Below are positions 26,608 to 35,090 of a DNA stretch of 64,000 nt, one piece after another. The notes below the pieces were generated by a model, which was given only the letters and a program-made list of their open reading frames with translations, was not told where the DNA came from and searched no databases. The first letter of the stretch is position 1. Each line of letters starts with the position of its first letter. This DNA is from Actinoplanes sandaracinus (lineage in GTDB: Bacteria; Actinomycetota; Actinomycetes; Mycobacteriales; Micromonosporaceae): positions 132,343 through 196,342 of the forward strand of contig NZ_JASCTH010000014.1 of the NCBI RefSeq assembly GCF_030009775.1, written 5' to 3'. The position numbers were made by a program, and so were the translations under genes.

Positions 26608-26637
26608 GCGTACGCCGCGGGGAGTAGCCGCGTACGC
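26608..26637 (+). promoter_or_regulatory. Two GCGTACGC palindromes 22 bp apart
   Basis: GCGTACGC occurs at 26608-26615 and 26630-26637, two helical turns apart, just upstream of the GGGAGG ribosome site of the kinase gene at 26649. Paired palindromes at such spacing fit a dimeric LuxR-type response regulator, so autoregulation by the product of 27818 is plausible. Alternatively they pair in RNA as a hairpin around the ribosome site. Confidence 0.4.
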
Positions 26638-26648
26638 GGGAGGCGTCG

Positions 26649-27821
26649 ATGACGGTGACAGCGGCGCGACGACGCGCCGGACAGCCGGGCGACAATAGCG
26701 TCCCCGGCATGACGAGGAACTTCACCGCAGCCGCCGCCGCACTGACCCTCCTCGGCGTTCCGGCCGGGCTCGCGCTCACCCGCGGCGACACCCGGGTCGT
26801 CATGACCGGCACGCTCGCCGTCGCGCTCGCCGGGCTGGTCCTGCTCACCCGCCGGTGGCCGCTGGCCGTGCTCCTGTTCACGATCCTGACCCTCACGGCC
26901 TGGCGGATCTCGCACCTGATCGAGGCCGGCTGGCTGTGGCCGGCCACCGCCGCTCTCGTGGCGCTGGTGATGGAGGGCCGGCTCTGGACCGCCGTGAGCG
27001 CCGCGGCGGTCACTTTGGCCTGGGGCCTGAACTGGGACATCTTCGTCGATCCGCACGGACCTGACTGGGTGCTCACGCGAGTCGGCGGGGAGGCGCTGTG
27101 GGTCGCCGCCGCGCTGGCCGCCGCGACCGCGTACCGGAACACGCTCCGCTGGCGGACCGAGGTCGCGCACCGGCTCGCCCATGACGAGCGGCAGCGGGAA
27201 CTGGAGGCCGGCCGGCGGCGGGCCGAGGAGCGGGTGGAGATCGCCCGTGACCTGCACGACGTGGTCTCGCACACGCTCGCCGTCGTCGGTGTGCACCTGA
27301 ACGTGGCTCTGGATGCCTTCGACACCGAGCCGGACGAGGCGAAGGCGTCGCTGAAACTGGCCCAGGAGGTCCGCGGCCGGGCCATGACCGACCTGAAGGC
27401 GCTGGTCGGGGTGCTGCGCGAGGGCGCGCTCCCGACCCTCACCGGCCTGGACCGGCTGCTCGGCCAGGTGCGCGAAGCGGGCCTGGCGGTCTCCTTCAAC
27501 GAGGTCGGCGACCCGGTCGAGGTGCCGGCTCCGGTCGCCGCGGCCGTCCACCGGGTGGTGCAGGAGTCACTCACCAACACGGTCCGGCACGCCGGCGGGG
27601 CGACCAGAGTCGTGGTCACCCTCCGCTACGGCCCGTCAGACGTGCTCGTCGACGTGCGTGACGACGGGCCGGCCGGATCCTCGCCGGCGCCCGTCACCGA
27701 GGGGCACGGGATCTCCGGCATGCGGGAGCGGGTGGCCGCGCTGGGCGGCACGCTCACCGCCGGGCCCGGGCCGAACGGATTCACGGTACGAGCCCGCATC
27801 CCCGTCACGGAGCGCCCATGA
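26649..27821 (+). CDS. Sensor histidine kinase, HisKA_3 type
   Basis: Encodes 390 aa. Four to five membrane helices lie between residues 22 and 165, followed by a charged linker (170-195), the phospho-acceptor motif IARDLHDVVSHTLAVVGVHL (His203) and an HATPase_c domain (VVQESLTNTVRHAGG; DDGPAG; GHGISGMRERV). The start at ATG 26649 has GGGAGG 5 nt upstream; Met21 lacks a ribosome site. Its stop overlaps the regulator's start by 4 bp (ATGA). The signal is unknown. Confidence 0.9.
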   Translation: MTVTAARRRAGQPGDNSVPGMTRNFTAAAAALTLLGVPAGLALTRGDTRVVMTGTLAVALAGLVLLTRRWPLAVLLFTILTLTAWRISHLIEAGWLWPATAALVALVMEGRLWTAVSAAAVTLAWGLNWDIFVDPHGPDWVLTRVGGEALWVAAALAAATAYRNTLRWRTEVAHRLAHDERQRELEAGRRRAEERVEIARDLHDVVSHTLAVVGVHLNVALDAFDTEPDEAKASLKLAQEVRGRAMTDLKALVGVLREGALPTLTGLDRLLGQVREAGLAVSFNEVGDPVEVPAPVAAAVHRVVQESLTNTVRHAGGATRVVVTLRYGPSDVLVDVRDDGPAGSSPAPVTEGHGISGMRERVAALGGTLTAGPGPNGFTVRARIPVTERP

Positions 27822-28501
27822 CCATCTCGGTCCTTCTCGCCGATGATCAGCACCTGGTCCGCGCCGGCTTCCGGAGCCTGCTGCGACGCGGGCGGGACAT
27901 CTCGGTGGCCGGCGAGGCGTCCACCGGCGACGAGGCGGTCCGGGCCGCCCGCTCGCTGCGCCCGGACGTGATCCTGATGGACATCCGGATGCCGGGCATG
28001 GACGGCATCACCGCGACGAAGCGGATCCTGGCCGCGGACGGCGAGCCGGCCGCCGTGGGCGGCGGACTGCCGAAGATCATCATCCTGACCACCTTCGAGA
28101 CCGACGAGTACGTGTTCGCCGCCCTCGCCGCCGGCGCCAGTGGCTTCCTCACCAAGGAGATCGACCCGGAGGGCCTGCGCACCGCGGTCCGGGTCGTCGC
28201 GGGTGGTGACGCGCTGCTCTCCCCCAGCGTGACCCGCCGGGTCGTGGGGCAGTTCGCGCACCGCCCCGTCCCGGCCGCCGCCACCCCGGGCGGCGACCGG
28301 CTGGCCGTGCTGACCGAACGGGAACGGCAGGTGGTCGGGCTGGTCGCCACCGGCCTGTCCAACGACGAGATCGCCCGGCAGCTCATGATCAGCCCGCTGA
28401 CCGCGAAGACCCACGTCACCCGGGCGATAACCAAGCTGGGCGTCCGTGACCGGGTGCAGCTGGTGATCGTGGCCTACCAGGACGGCCTGGTCGGTAACTG
28501 A
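27818..28501 (+). CDS. NarL/LuxR-type response regulator
   Basis: Encodes 227 aa. The receiver domain has DD at 9-10, phospho-acceptor Asp55 in VILMDIRMPG and FLTKE near residue 115. A LuxR helix-turn-helix (LTERERQVVGLVATGLSNDEIARQL) ends the protein. A Gly/Pro-rich insertion near residues 75-84 (AADGEPAAVGGGLP) lengthens the receiver. It is co-translated with the kinase and lies 90 bp upstream of the GGDEF/EAL gene, which it could also control. Confidence 0.92.
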   Translation: MTISVLLADDQHLVRAGFRSLLRRGRDISVAGEASTGDEAVRAARSLRPDVILMDIRMPGMDGITATKRILAADGEPAAVGGGLPKIIILTTFETDEYVFAALAAGASGFLTKEIDPEGLRTAVRVVAGGDALLSPSVTRRVVGQFAHRPVPAAATPGGDRLAVLTERERQVVGLVATGLSNDEIARQLMISPLTAKTHVTRAITKLGVRDRVQLVIVAYQDGLVGN

Positions 28502-28591
28502 TCGTCCGGATCTCCTCAGGACAGCCCGTACCGGCCCGATCTCCCGTTTACCCACCTGTCCGAGGTGGCGATCGGAGAAAGGGGCGAGCGG

Positions 28592-31330
28592 ATGGCAGTC
28601 GACACGACGGTCGATGACCCGCGCGCGGCACGCCGCTGGGCGCGCAGCAGTGCCGCTGTCGGCGCTCTCCTCACCATCCTCGTCGCGCTGGTGGTGAGCG
28701 GAGTGGGCGGGCCGGCGGTGGCCCTCGCCATCTCCAGCTGGGGCCTGCTGGCGCTGGCCGCCGGCGCGTCCGCCGCCTGCCTGTGGCGGTCGCGTGGTTT
28801 CACCGGCCGGGCCCGCTGGGGCTGGTCGACGCTCGCCACGGGCCTGCTTCTCTGGGGCCTGGGCCAGTTCTCCTGGCTCGCCGAACGGGGAGTCGCCGGA
28901 GCGCCCGAGGGCCTGTTCGGAGTGTTCAGCAACCCCGGCCTGATCGGGCTGATCGTCCTCATCCCGGCGGGCCTGCTGATCCTGCCGAGCGCTTCCCAGC
29001 CGATGGCGAACCGGCTGCGCAGCGTCCTCGACGGCCTGCTGATCGCCTCGTCACTGATCCTGGTCGCCTGGGTCTTCGTGATGGACCCGAACCTGGAGTC
29101 CGGAGCGCACCGGTCGTCCTTCTACCTCACGCTGGTCTTCCCGCTGACCGACATCGTCATCGCCACCGTGGTGGCGTACATGCTGCCGGCCCAGCGCCGC
29201 CGCCATGGCTGCGGCTCCGACCTGGCGTTCTTCGGCGCCGGCATGGTCGCCTTCGCGATCACCGACGTCGGGCACGTCTATTTCGAGCTGATCGGTGACT
29301 CCGGCGCCGCCGCGGTCGTGCACCTGGCCGCCCTGGCCGGTTACGCCCTGATCCTCATGGGTGCGATCCGGCCCCGGCAGCGCTCGGCCGCGCCGCTGAA
29401 CCTGCCGCCGGGTGTCTGGAACAACGCGATCATGATCCCCTACGTGGCGGTGCTGGCCGCGCTCGCGTCCAGCGTGATGTTCCACGTGCAGACCGGGCAC
29501 AACGACCCGTTCGTCACCTACACCCGTTCCTTCCTCATCCTGCTCATCGTCGGCCGGCAGGTGCTCACCCAGTTGGAGAACCGGACCCTGACCCGCACCC
29601 TGGAGAGCCGGGTCGCCGAGCGCACCGCCGAACTGCACACCCGCGAGCAGTGGTTCCACGCCCTGATCCGGCACAGCTCGGACGTGGTGACGGTGATCGA
29701 CGCCGACGGGATGATCCGCTACCAGAGCGACTCGATGCGGCGGGTGTTCGGCTACGAGCCCGAGGTGTTCCTCGGCCGCCGGTACACCGACCTGGTCGAC
29801 GCCGAGGTGGCGATGCGACTGAGCCAGGCGATGCGGCGGGTGGCCGCGCGCCCCTACTCGACGGTCACCCTGGAGGTCGTGCACACCCACCGGGACGGCC
29901 GGAAACGACCGTCCGAGGTGATCATCACGAACCTGGTGGACGACCCGCATGTGGCCGGGTTCGTGCTGAACACCCGCGACATCAGCGAGCGCAAGGAGCT
30001 CCAGGAACAGCTGCTGCACGAGGCGTACCACGACCCGCTGACCCAGCTGGCCAACCGCGCCCTCTTCCGCGAGCAGGCCGCGACCGCGCTGCGCGAGGCC
30101 GGCGCAGTGACCGTGCTGCACCTCGACCTGGACGGCTTCAAACGGGTCAACGACAGCCTCGGCCACCTCGCCGGAGACCAGCTTCTGGTGCAGATCGCCG
30201 ACCGGCTCCGCGGTTGCGTGCGCGACGGCGACCTGGTCGCCCGGTTCGGCGCCGACGAGTTCGGTGTGCTGCTGATCGGCGCGGACGAGGTCGAGGACAG
30301 CGCCGCCGAGCAGGTGGCCCGCCGGATCCTCGCCGACCTCGACGCGCCGGTGCTCGCCGGCACCCGGCAGATCCACGTCCGGGCCAGCATCGGCCTGGCC
30401 GGCACCCGGTCACTTCCGGACACCGCCGACAACGCCGGCGACCGGGCCGAGCAGCTGATGCGCAACGCCGACCTGGCCATGCACCACGCCAAGTCGGGCG
30501 GGGGCAACGTCGTCGCCGGCTATCACGCCCGCATGCGGGAGGGCCTGGTCGAGCGCCTGGAGCTGGAGTCCGACCTGCGTGCCGCCGTGGAGAACGGTGA
30601 CCTGCGCCTGCACTACCAGCCCCTGGTCGATCTGGCCTCCAGCCAGGTGATCGGCTTCGAGGCGCTGGTGCGCTGGCCGCACCCGACCCGCGGCATGATC
30701 AATCCGCTGGACTTCATCCCGATCGCCGAGGCCACCGGCCTGATCGTGCCGCTCGGCCGCTGGGTCCTGCACGAGGCCTGCCGCCAGGCGGTCGAGTGGT
30801 CCACCGCGGCCGGCGGCCGCCCGCTCAAGATGTCGGTGAACGTCTCGGTCCGCCAGTTCGACCGTGCCGACCTCTCCGAGGTGGTCGCCGCGGTGCTGGC
30901 CGAGACCGGCATGCCCGCCGACCGGCTGTGCCTGGAGATGACCGAGAGCGTCCTGATGACCGACACCGACGCCAACCTGGAGCAGTTGGTGCGCCTCAAG
31001 GCCCTCGGTCTCACCCTGGCCATCGACGACTTCGGCACCGGCTACTCGTCGCTGGCCTACCTGCGCCGCTTCCCGGTCGACACCCTCAAGATCGACCGGT
31101 CGTTCGTCGAACGTCTCGGCGTCATCGCCGACGACACCGCCCTCACCGACACCATCGTCCGCCTCGGCAAGAGCCTCGGCATGGCGACGGTCGCCGAGGG
31201 CATCGAGGAATTCGGCCAGCTCGCCGCGCTGCGCGAGATGGGCTGCGGCTTCGCCCAGGGCTACTACTTCTCCCGGCCGGTCCCGGCCGCCGAGGCCGGC
31301 CGCCTCTTCCTGGAGGGCGCGGCGGTCTGA
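28592..31330 (+). CDS. Membrane PAS-GGDEF-EAL c-di-GMP turnover protein
   Basis: Encodes 912 aa. About ten N-terminal helices (20-325), a short coiled coil (330-355), a PAS domain (355-465), a GGDEF domain (475-645) and an EAL domain (655-905). The GGDEF signature reads RFGADEF (551-557), with Ala for the second Gly, so cyclase activity may be reduced. The EAL domain looks intact: GFEALVRW (690-692 EAL), NVSVRQF, EMTESVLM, DDFGTGYSS and AEGIE are all present, so c-di-GMP hydrolysis is the likelier main activity. ATG 28592 is preferred over GTG 28565, with a GGGG site about 8 nt upstream. Activity probably responds to a membrane or redox signal. It can set the c-di-GMP level sensed by the riboswitch at 9650. 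Confidence 0.92.
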   Translation: MAVDTTVDDPRAARRWARSSAAVGALLTILVALVVSGVGGPAVALAISSWGLLALAAGASAACLWRSRGFTGRARWGWSTLATGLLLWGLGQFSWLAERGVAGAPEGLFGVFSNPGLIGLIVLIPAGLLILPSASQPMANRLRSVLDGLLIASSLILVAWVFVMDPNLESGAHRSSFYLTLVFPLTDIVIATVVAYMLPAQRRRHGCGSDLAFFGAGMVAFAITDVGHVYFELIGDSGAAAVVHLAALAGYALILMGAIRPRQRSAAPLNLPPGVWNNAIMIPYVAVLAALASSVMFHVQTGHNDPFVTYTRSFLILLIVGRQVLTQLENRTLTRTLESRVAERTAELHTREQWFHALIRHSSDVVTVIDADGMIRYQSDSMRRVFGYEPEVFLGRRYTDLVDAEVAMRLSQAMRRVAARPYSTVTLEVVHTHRDGRKRPSEVIITNLVDDPHVAGFVLNTRDISERKELQEQLLHEAYHDPLTQLANRALFREQAATALREAGAVTVLHLDLDGFKRVNDSLGHLAGDQLLVQIADRLRGCVRDGDLVARFGADEFGVLLIGADEVEDSAAEQVARRILADLDAPVLAGTRQIHVRASIGLAGTRSLPDTADNAGDRAEQLMRNADLAMHHAKSGGGNVVAGYHARMREGLVERLELESDLRAAVENGDLRLHYQPLVDLASSQVIGFEALVRWPHPTRGMINPLDFIPIAEATGLIVPLGRWVLHEACRQAVEWSTAAGGRPLKMSVNVSVRQFDRADLSEVVAAVLAETGMPADRLCLEMTESVLMTDTDANLEQLVRLKALGLTLAIDDFGTGYSSLAYLRRFPVDTLKIDRSFVERLGVIADDTALTDTIVRLGKSLGMATVAEGIEEFGQLAALREMGCGFAQGYYFSRPVPAAEAGRLFLEGAAV

Positions 31331-31588
31331 CCTTTCGTACGACCTGCGAAAGCACCGCCGAACCCCGGCCGGCACGCGTTTACACCTGACCCGGGACCGT
31401 CCCCGGCCGGATCGATGAGCGGCGCCGGGCCGCCCCCGCGGCGCCGGCCTCACCAACGGCCCTCCTCCCCCGCCCACAGCCCATCCCCACGGCCGGCCGG
31501 ACAAGCGCGGCGGCACCCGCCCGCTCCTCCCGCGCCCGCCGTCACCGCTGTCGACGCGTCCCGGGGCGCGGTAGGGTCGCCGCAAGGG

Positions 31589-32038
31589 GTGGTCGGATTG
31601 GGCGCACTGCAGGACGCGTGGGAACTCAGCCGGTCCGAGACGGGCCTGGCGATCGTCTCGACCGTGCGGGCCGACCTGACGGTCCAGTCGACGCTGGTCA
31701 ACACCGGTCTGATCGATCATCCCGGCGACGGGGAGCCGGTGCTGGCGTTCGTCACCTACGGAGCCGTGAAACTGCGCAACCTGCGGGAACGGCCGCAGAT
31801 CGCGGTGGCGTTCCGCAGCGGCTGGCGATATGCGACGGTCGAGGGCCGGGCGCTGCTGGCCGGCCCGGACGACCCACAGCCATGGCTCGGCCCGGAGCGG
31901 CTCCGGCTGCTGCTGCGCGAGATCTTCACCGCTGCGGGCGGGACCCACGACGACTGGCCGGCCTACGACCGGGCCATGGTCGAGCAGCGGCGCACAGCCG
32001 TCCTGGTCACCCCGACACGGGTCTACCCCGGAGCCTGA
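31589..32038 (+). CDS. PPOX / F420-dependent FMN-binding split-barrel protein
   Basis: Encodes 149 aa from GTG 31589; TTG 31598 is a possible start with AAGGGG 8 nt upstream. The core GLAIVSTVRADLTVQSTLVNTG and AFVTYGAVKLRNLRERPQIAVAFRS pattern is that of the pyridoxamine-phosphate-oxidase-like split barrel, here of the actinobacterial F420-binding type. The open frame extends 58 codons upstream, but that part is a Pro/Arg/Ala-rich non-coding-like sequence and is excluded. Substrate unknown. The next gene encodes another probable F420 enzyme. Confidence 0.8.
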   Translation: MVGLGALQDAWELSRSETGLAIVSTVRADLTVQSTLVNTGLIDHPGDGEPVLAFVTYGAVKLRNLRERPQIAVAFRSGWRYATVEGRALLAGPDDPQPWLGPERLRLLLREIFTAAGGTHDDWPAYDRAMVEQRRTAVLVTPTRVYPGA

Positions 32039-32417
32039 CCCAACCCTCCCTCCTTACGCGACTGCCTCCCCACGCGCGGAGGACTCTGGTCGGCTTTGTC
32101 GGCCTGGTCGCGGAGCAGCCGCCTGCCTCCACGCGCGCGGACGACTCACCGGCCGCATCCTTCGCGGGCGGCTCACGTGGCCCAGCGCAGCGTCGCCGGA
32201 ACAGCACGCCCTGGCACAAGCAGCGCGATACGGGTAGAACCGCGCGAGTGGCCCCGAACGGCGCGGCATGGGCGGTGAGGCAGGGACTCCGCCCGAAAGG
32301 CGCGGCCGGGCCGCGCGGCACCGCCGCCTCGCGTGGCTCGGCGGCGCCCGCGTAGGTCGTACGAGAAGAATCGGGTGAAGCGGGAGCACCCGCCGACGGT
32401 GACTGAGAAGCGGTCGC
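32039..32417 (+). other. Intergenic region without a recognisable gene
   Basis: Open frames exist on both strands (for example 32054-32389 minus, Arg/Cys/Pro-rich), but they lack ribosome sites and look like random GC-rich translation. No tRNA, terminator with a clean stem, or repeat was recognised. It may contain the promoter of the LLM gene at its right end. Confidence 0.4.
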
Positions 32418-32423
32418 TAGGTT
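32418..32423 (+). promoter_or_regulatory. -10 element of a leaderless LLM gene
   Basis: TAGGTT lies 6 nt before ATG 32430, and no Shine-Dalgarno sequence is present. This matches the TANNNT-to-start spacing seen for several other genes of the window. Confidence 0.45.
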
Positions 32424-32429
32424 GCGCTC

Positions 32430-33335
32430 ATGCTGATCAGTTTCGGATTGCCCGTCTCCGGCGCGTGGGCCCAGCCGGAGACGCTGGCCACGATCGCGCG
32501 GAAGGCCGAAGGTTACGGCTACCACGGACTGTGGGCGTTTCAGCGCCTGCTCGTGGGCCGGGGGCAGGATCTCGCGCCCGTCTATCACAGCGTGCTGGAT
32601 CCGATCGTGGCGCTGACCTGGGCGGCCGCCGGGACGTCCCGGATCCGGCTGGGCGTCTCGGTGATCAACCTGCCCTATGTGTCGCCGGCCTATCTGGCGA
32701 AGCAGGCGGGTTCGCTGGACCGGCTGTCCGGCGGGCGGTTCGATCTGGGCCTGGGCACGGGCTGGTCGGAACCGGAGTTCGCGGCGACCGGATCGGATCC
32801 TCATCCGCGCGGTCCTCGCACCGAGGAGTACCTCGCGGTGTTGAAGGCCCTGTTCAGCGGGGAGGAGGCGGAGTTCGGCGGCCGGTTCTACCAGGTTCCG
32901 CCGAGCCGGATGGCTCCGGCCCCGGTGCAGCCGGGTGGTCCGCCGGTGCTGCTCGGCGGGACGGCGGACGTCGCGTTGCGCCGGGCCGGGCGGATCGCGG
33001 CCGGCTGGGTCAGCAGCAGCCGGACGAGCCTGCCGGACATCGCCCGGGGCGTCCGCATCGTGAGGGAATCGGCGGAGGCCGCCGGACGCGACCCGGATTC
33101 GTTGCGTATCGTGGTGCGTGGTGTGGTTCAGGCCGGGCGCCGGGACGAGGCGCTCCCGCTCTCCGGCGACTGGGTTCAGATCCGCGCCGGCGCTGAGCGG
33201 TACGCTGAGGCGGGCGCCACCGAACTGTTCTACGAACCCAACTGGGATCCGCGCATCGGTGGACCGGACGCCGACCCCCGGTCGGCGGCGACGCTAGGTG
33301 AGGAACTCCTTGCCGGACTTGCTCCGAACCGCTGA
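32430..33335 (+). CDS. LLM-class F420-dependent oxidoreductase
   Basis: Encodes 301 aa of the luciferase-like monooxygenase fold. Typical elements are ARKAEGYGYHGLWAFQRL at the N-terminus, AAAGTSRIRLGVSVINLPY, and DRLSGGRFDLGLGTGWSEPEF, which is nearly diagnostic for the F420-binding subgroup, followed by PVLLGG. These cytoplasmic enzymes move hydride between F420H2 and varied substrates; the substrate here is unknown. A stand-alone gene with a probable leaderless start and no visible terminator. Confidence 0.9.
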   Translation: MLISFGLPVSGAWAQPETLATIARKAEGYGYHGLWAFQRLLVGRGQDLAPVYHSVLDPIVALTWAAAGTSRIRLGVSVINLPYVSPAYLAKQAGSLDRLSGGRFDLGLGTGWSEPEFAATGSDPHPRGPRTEEYLAVLKALFSGEEAEFGGRFYQVPPSRMAPAPVQPGGPPVLLGGTADVALRRAGRIAAGWVSSSRTSLPDIARGVRIVRESAEAAGRDPDSLRIVVRGVVQAGRRDEALPLSGDWVQIRAGAERYAEAGATELFYEPNWDPRIGGPDADPRSAATLGEELLAGLAPNR

Positions 33336-33783
33336 TCGTTCCTTAAGTGGGGGAGCGGAATCGGTCGGCCATAAATGGCGGATCTTGTTGCTTCACGCGG
33401 TACTCGATCGTTCATCGGCTCGCGCCGATGGGGGTTCGGAATCTGAAACCGCCGGGAAACAGTGAGGCGTAGCAGGGCTTCCACCAGGACTGGTAACTCT
33501 CCGCAACTGCAAGAACGCATAAGCGCGGTAAACCCGACATTCCCAGCATGAAGGTCGTTTCGCCGCACCGAAGATGATGTTTTTACCCTCAAAATGGTGT
33601 CTTATGGGCCCGACACTCTATCCGCGATATGACCTAGGCCTTATGGCTACCAACCCGTTCCGTTACCGGATCGATGCGTCAACACATTTCTCGTCCTGCG
33701 GATCTCGGATAAATTTCTGAACCGCGGCAGACGAATACCGCTCACATACGCTCCAGAGGGGCGCGTCATCGGAGGGGTGATTG
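33336..33783 (+). other. Non-coding, AT-richer region upstream of the peptide transporter
   Basis: 448 bp with visibly lower GC than the rest of the window (for example the TTTTTACCCTCAAAATGG run near 33580 and GGATAAATTTCTGAA near 33710). There is no ORF with coding character, no repeat and no riboswitch class I can name. It should contain the promoter of the oligopeptide operon and perhaps a structured leader or small RNA. Only short inverted repeats were seen, none convincing as a terminator. Confidence 0.45.
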
Positions 33784-33918
33784 GTGCGTGGTACAACCAA
33801 CTATCGACTCCGGCCGCATACCGACGATCCCGATGTGTTTCGACCACCCGCCGTCATCACGGCAGGAGGAGCCGACCCGCACGGGAACGGGCTGGACCGG
33901 TCTCGCTACCGCGAGTAA
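33784..33918 (+). CDS. Possible small protein of 44 aa upstream of the peptide transporter
   Basis: GTG 33784 has GGAGGGG (33771-33777) 6 nt upstream, a good ribosome site, and the frame closes at TAA 33916-33918, 45 bp before the permease gene. The product is hydrophilic, contains PHTDDPDVFRPP and AGGADPHGNG, and ends in RSRYRE. It resembles no family I know. Third positions are only moderately GC-rich, so it may be a leader peptide, a small protein or chance. Confidence 0.35.
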   Translation: MRGTTNYRLRPHTDDPDVFRPPAVITAGGADPHGNGLDRSRYRE

Positions 33919-33963
33919 CCGGTTCGATTCGCGACCACGTCCGCCACGAGGAGACACCGCATC

Positions 33964-34989
33964 ATGAGCAACACCCCGGCCGCCGCCGACTCCCGCTCAC
34001 CGGGCACCGAAGACACGGCCGTCGCGGTTCTCCAGCCCGACACCACCGCGGCGAAGGCGTTCGTCGGGCGCTCGCCCGGCCAACTCGCCTGGCTGCGCCT
34101 CAAGCGCGACCGGACCGCCTTCGGCAGCGCCATCACGGTGGCCGTCTTCATCCTGGTCGCGCTACTCGCCCCGGTGATCTCCCGGCTGTACGGGATGACC
34201 CCCACCGCGGGCTTCAGCGACAAACTGAACTTCGAGGGCCTGCCGGTCGGCTACCTCGGCGGCATCTCCGGTGAGCACTGGCTGGGCCTCGAGGCGGGCA
34301 GCGGCCGTGACCTGTTCATGCAGCTCATCTTCGGCCTGCGCACCTCGCTGATCATCGCCTTCGCCGCGGCGATCATCTCGATCGCCCTCGGCGTGGTGGT
34401 CGGCATCGTCAGCGGCTACTTCGGTGGCTGGGTCGACCAGGCGCTCACCTGGCTCACCGACTTCATGCTGGCCTTCCCGTTCCTGGTCTTCGCCCTCGCG
34501 ATCATCCCGATCATCAACACGGCGCTGTACGACGTGGGCGAAGAGGTTCCCGGCTCCTTCCGGATCACGGTCATCATCGCGGTGTTCGCGCTGTTCGGCT
34601 GGATGACCACCGCCCGGCTCGTCCGGGGCCAGGTGCTGTCGCTGCGCGAGCGGGAGTATGTCGAGGCCGCCCGCGCCGCCGGCGCCGGCAGCGCGCACAT
34701 CCTGTTCAAGCAGCTCCTGCCGAACATCTGGGCGCCGATCCTGGTCGCCTTCTCGCTGGCCCTGCCGGGCTTCATCGCGGCGGAGGCGGCGTTGTCCTTC
34801 CTCAACATCGGCGTGGTGGAGCCCACCCCCGACCTCGGCCGTCTGGTCTACTACGGCCGGCAGTGGCTCGGCACTCCCGACTGGGCCTACTTCATGATCC
34901 CCGCGACGGCCGTCTTCGTCGTGGTCCTCGCCTTCAACCTGCTGGGTGACTCGCTTCGTGACGCGCTCGATCCCAAGGCAGGGAAGTAA
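33964..34989 (+). CDS. Oligopeptide/dipeptide ABC transporter permease (DppC/OppC type)
   Basis: Encodes 341 aa. A long soluble N-terminus (about 45 residues) precedes about six helices. The domain of the OppC family is shown by GGISGEHWLGLEAGSGRDLFMQLIFG (periplasmic-type loop), the coupling EAA motif VEAARAAGAGSAHILFKQLLPN and the C-terminal NLLGDSLRDALDPK, which is diagnostic. GGAG lies about 10 nt before the ATG. It is the first gene of a five-gene operon (permease C, binding protein, permease B, two ATPases), an unusual order since the binding protein normally leads. Confidence 0.92.
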   Translation: MSNTPAAADSRSPGTEDTAVAVLQPDTTAAKAFVGRSPGQLAWLRLKRDRTAFGSAITVAVFILVALLAPVISRLYGMTPTAGFSDKLNFEGLPVGYLGGISGEHWLGLEAGSGRDLFMQLIFGLRTSLIIAFAAAIISIALGVVVGIVSGYFGGWVDQALTWLTDFMLAFPFLVFALAIIPIINTALYDVGEEVPGSFRITVIIAVFALFGWMTTARLVRGQVLSLREREYVEAARAAGAGSAHILFKQLLPNIWAPILVAFSLALPGFIAAEAALSFLNIGVVEPTPDLGRLVYYGRQWLGTPDWAYFMIPATAVFVVVLAFNLLGDSLRDALDPKAGK

Positions 34990-35090
34990 ACCGGCCTCGG
35001 CCGGATTGAGTATCGAGATATCGACTTCCGTTCGCGCCGTGGCGGGCCGTGTGGCCCAGGCGTGCAACGGTTGAGGGAAGGAGAACCTAC

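Noticed and set aside
32054..32389. 111-codon minus-strand frame in the gap after the PPOX gene
   Set aside because: Cys/Arg/Pro-rich, no ribosome site, no recognisable domain.
33777..34274. 165-codon plus-strand frame overlapping the permease start
   Set aside because: Most of it is the permease gene in the wrong frame with Arg-rich translation; the 44-codon frame beside it has better spacing to the ribosome site.
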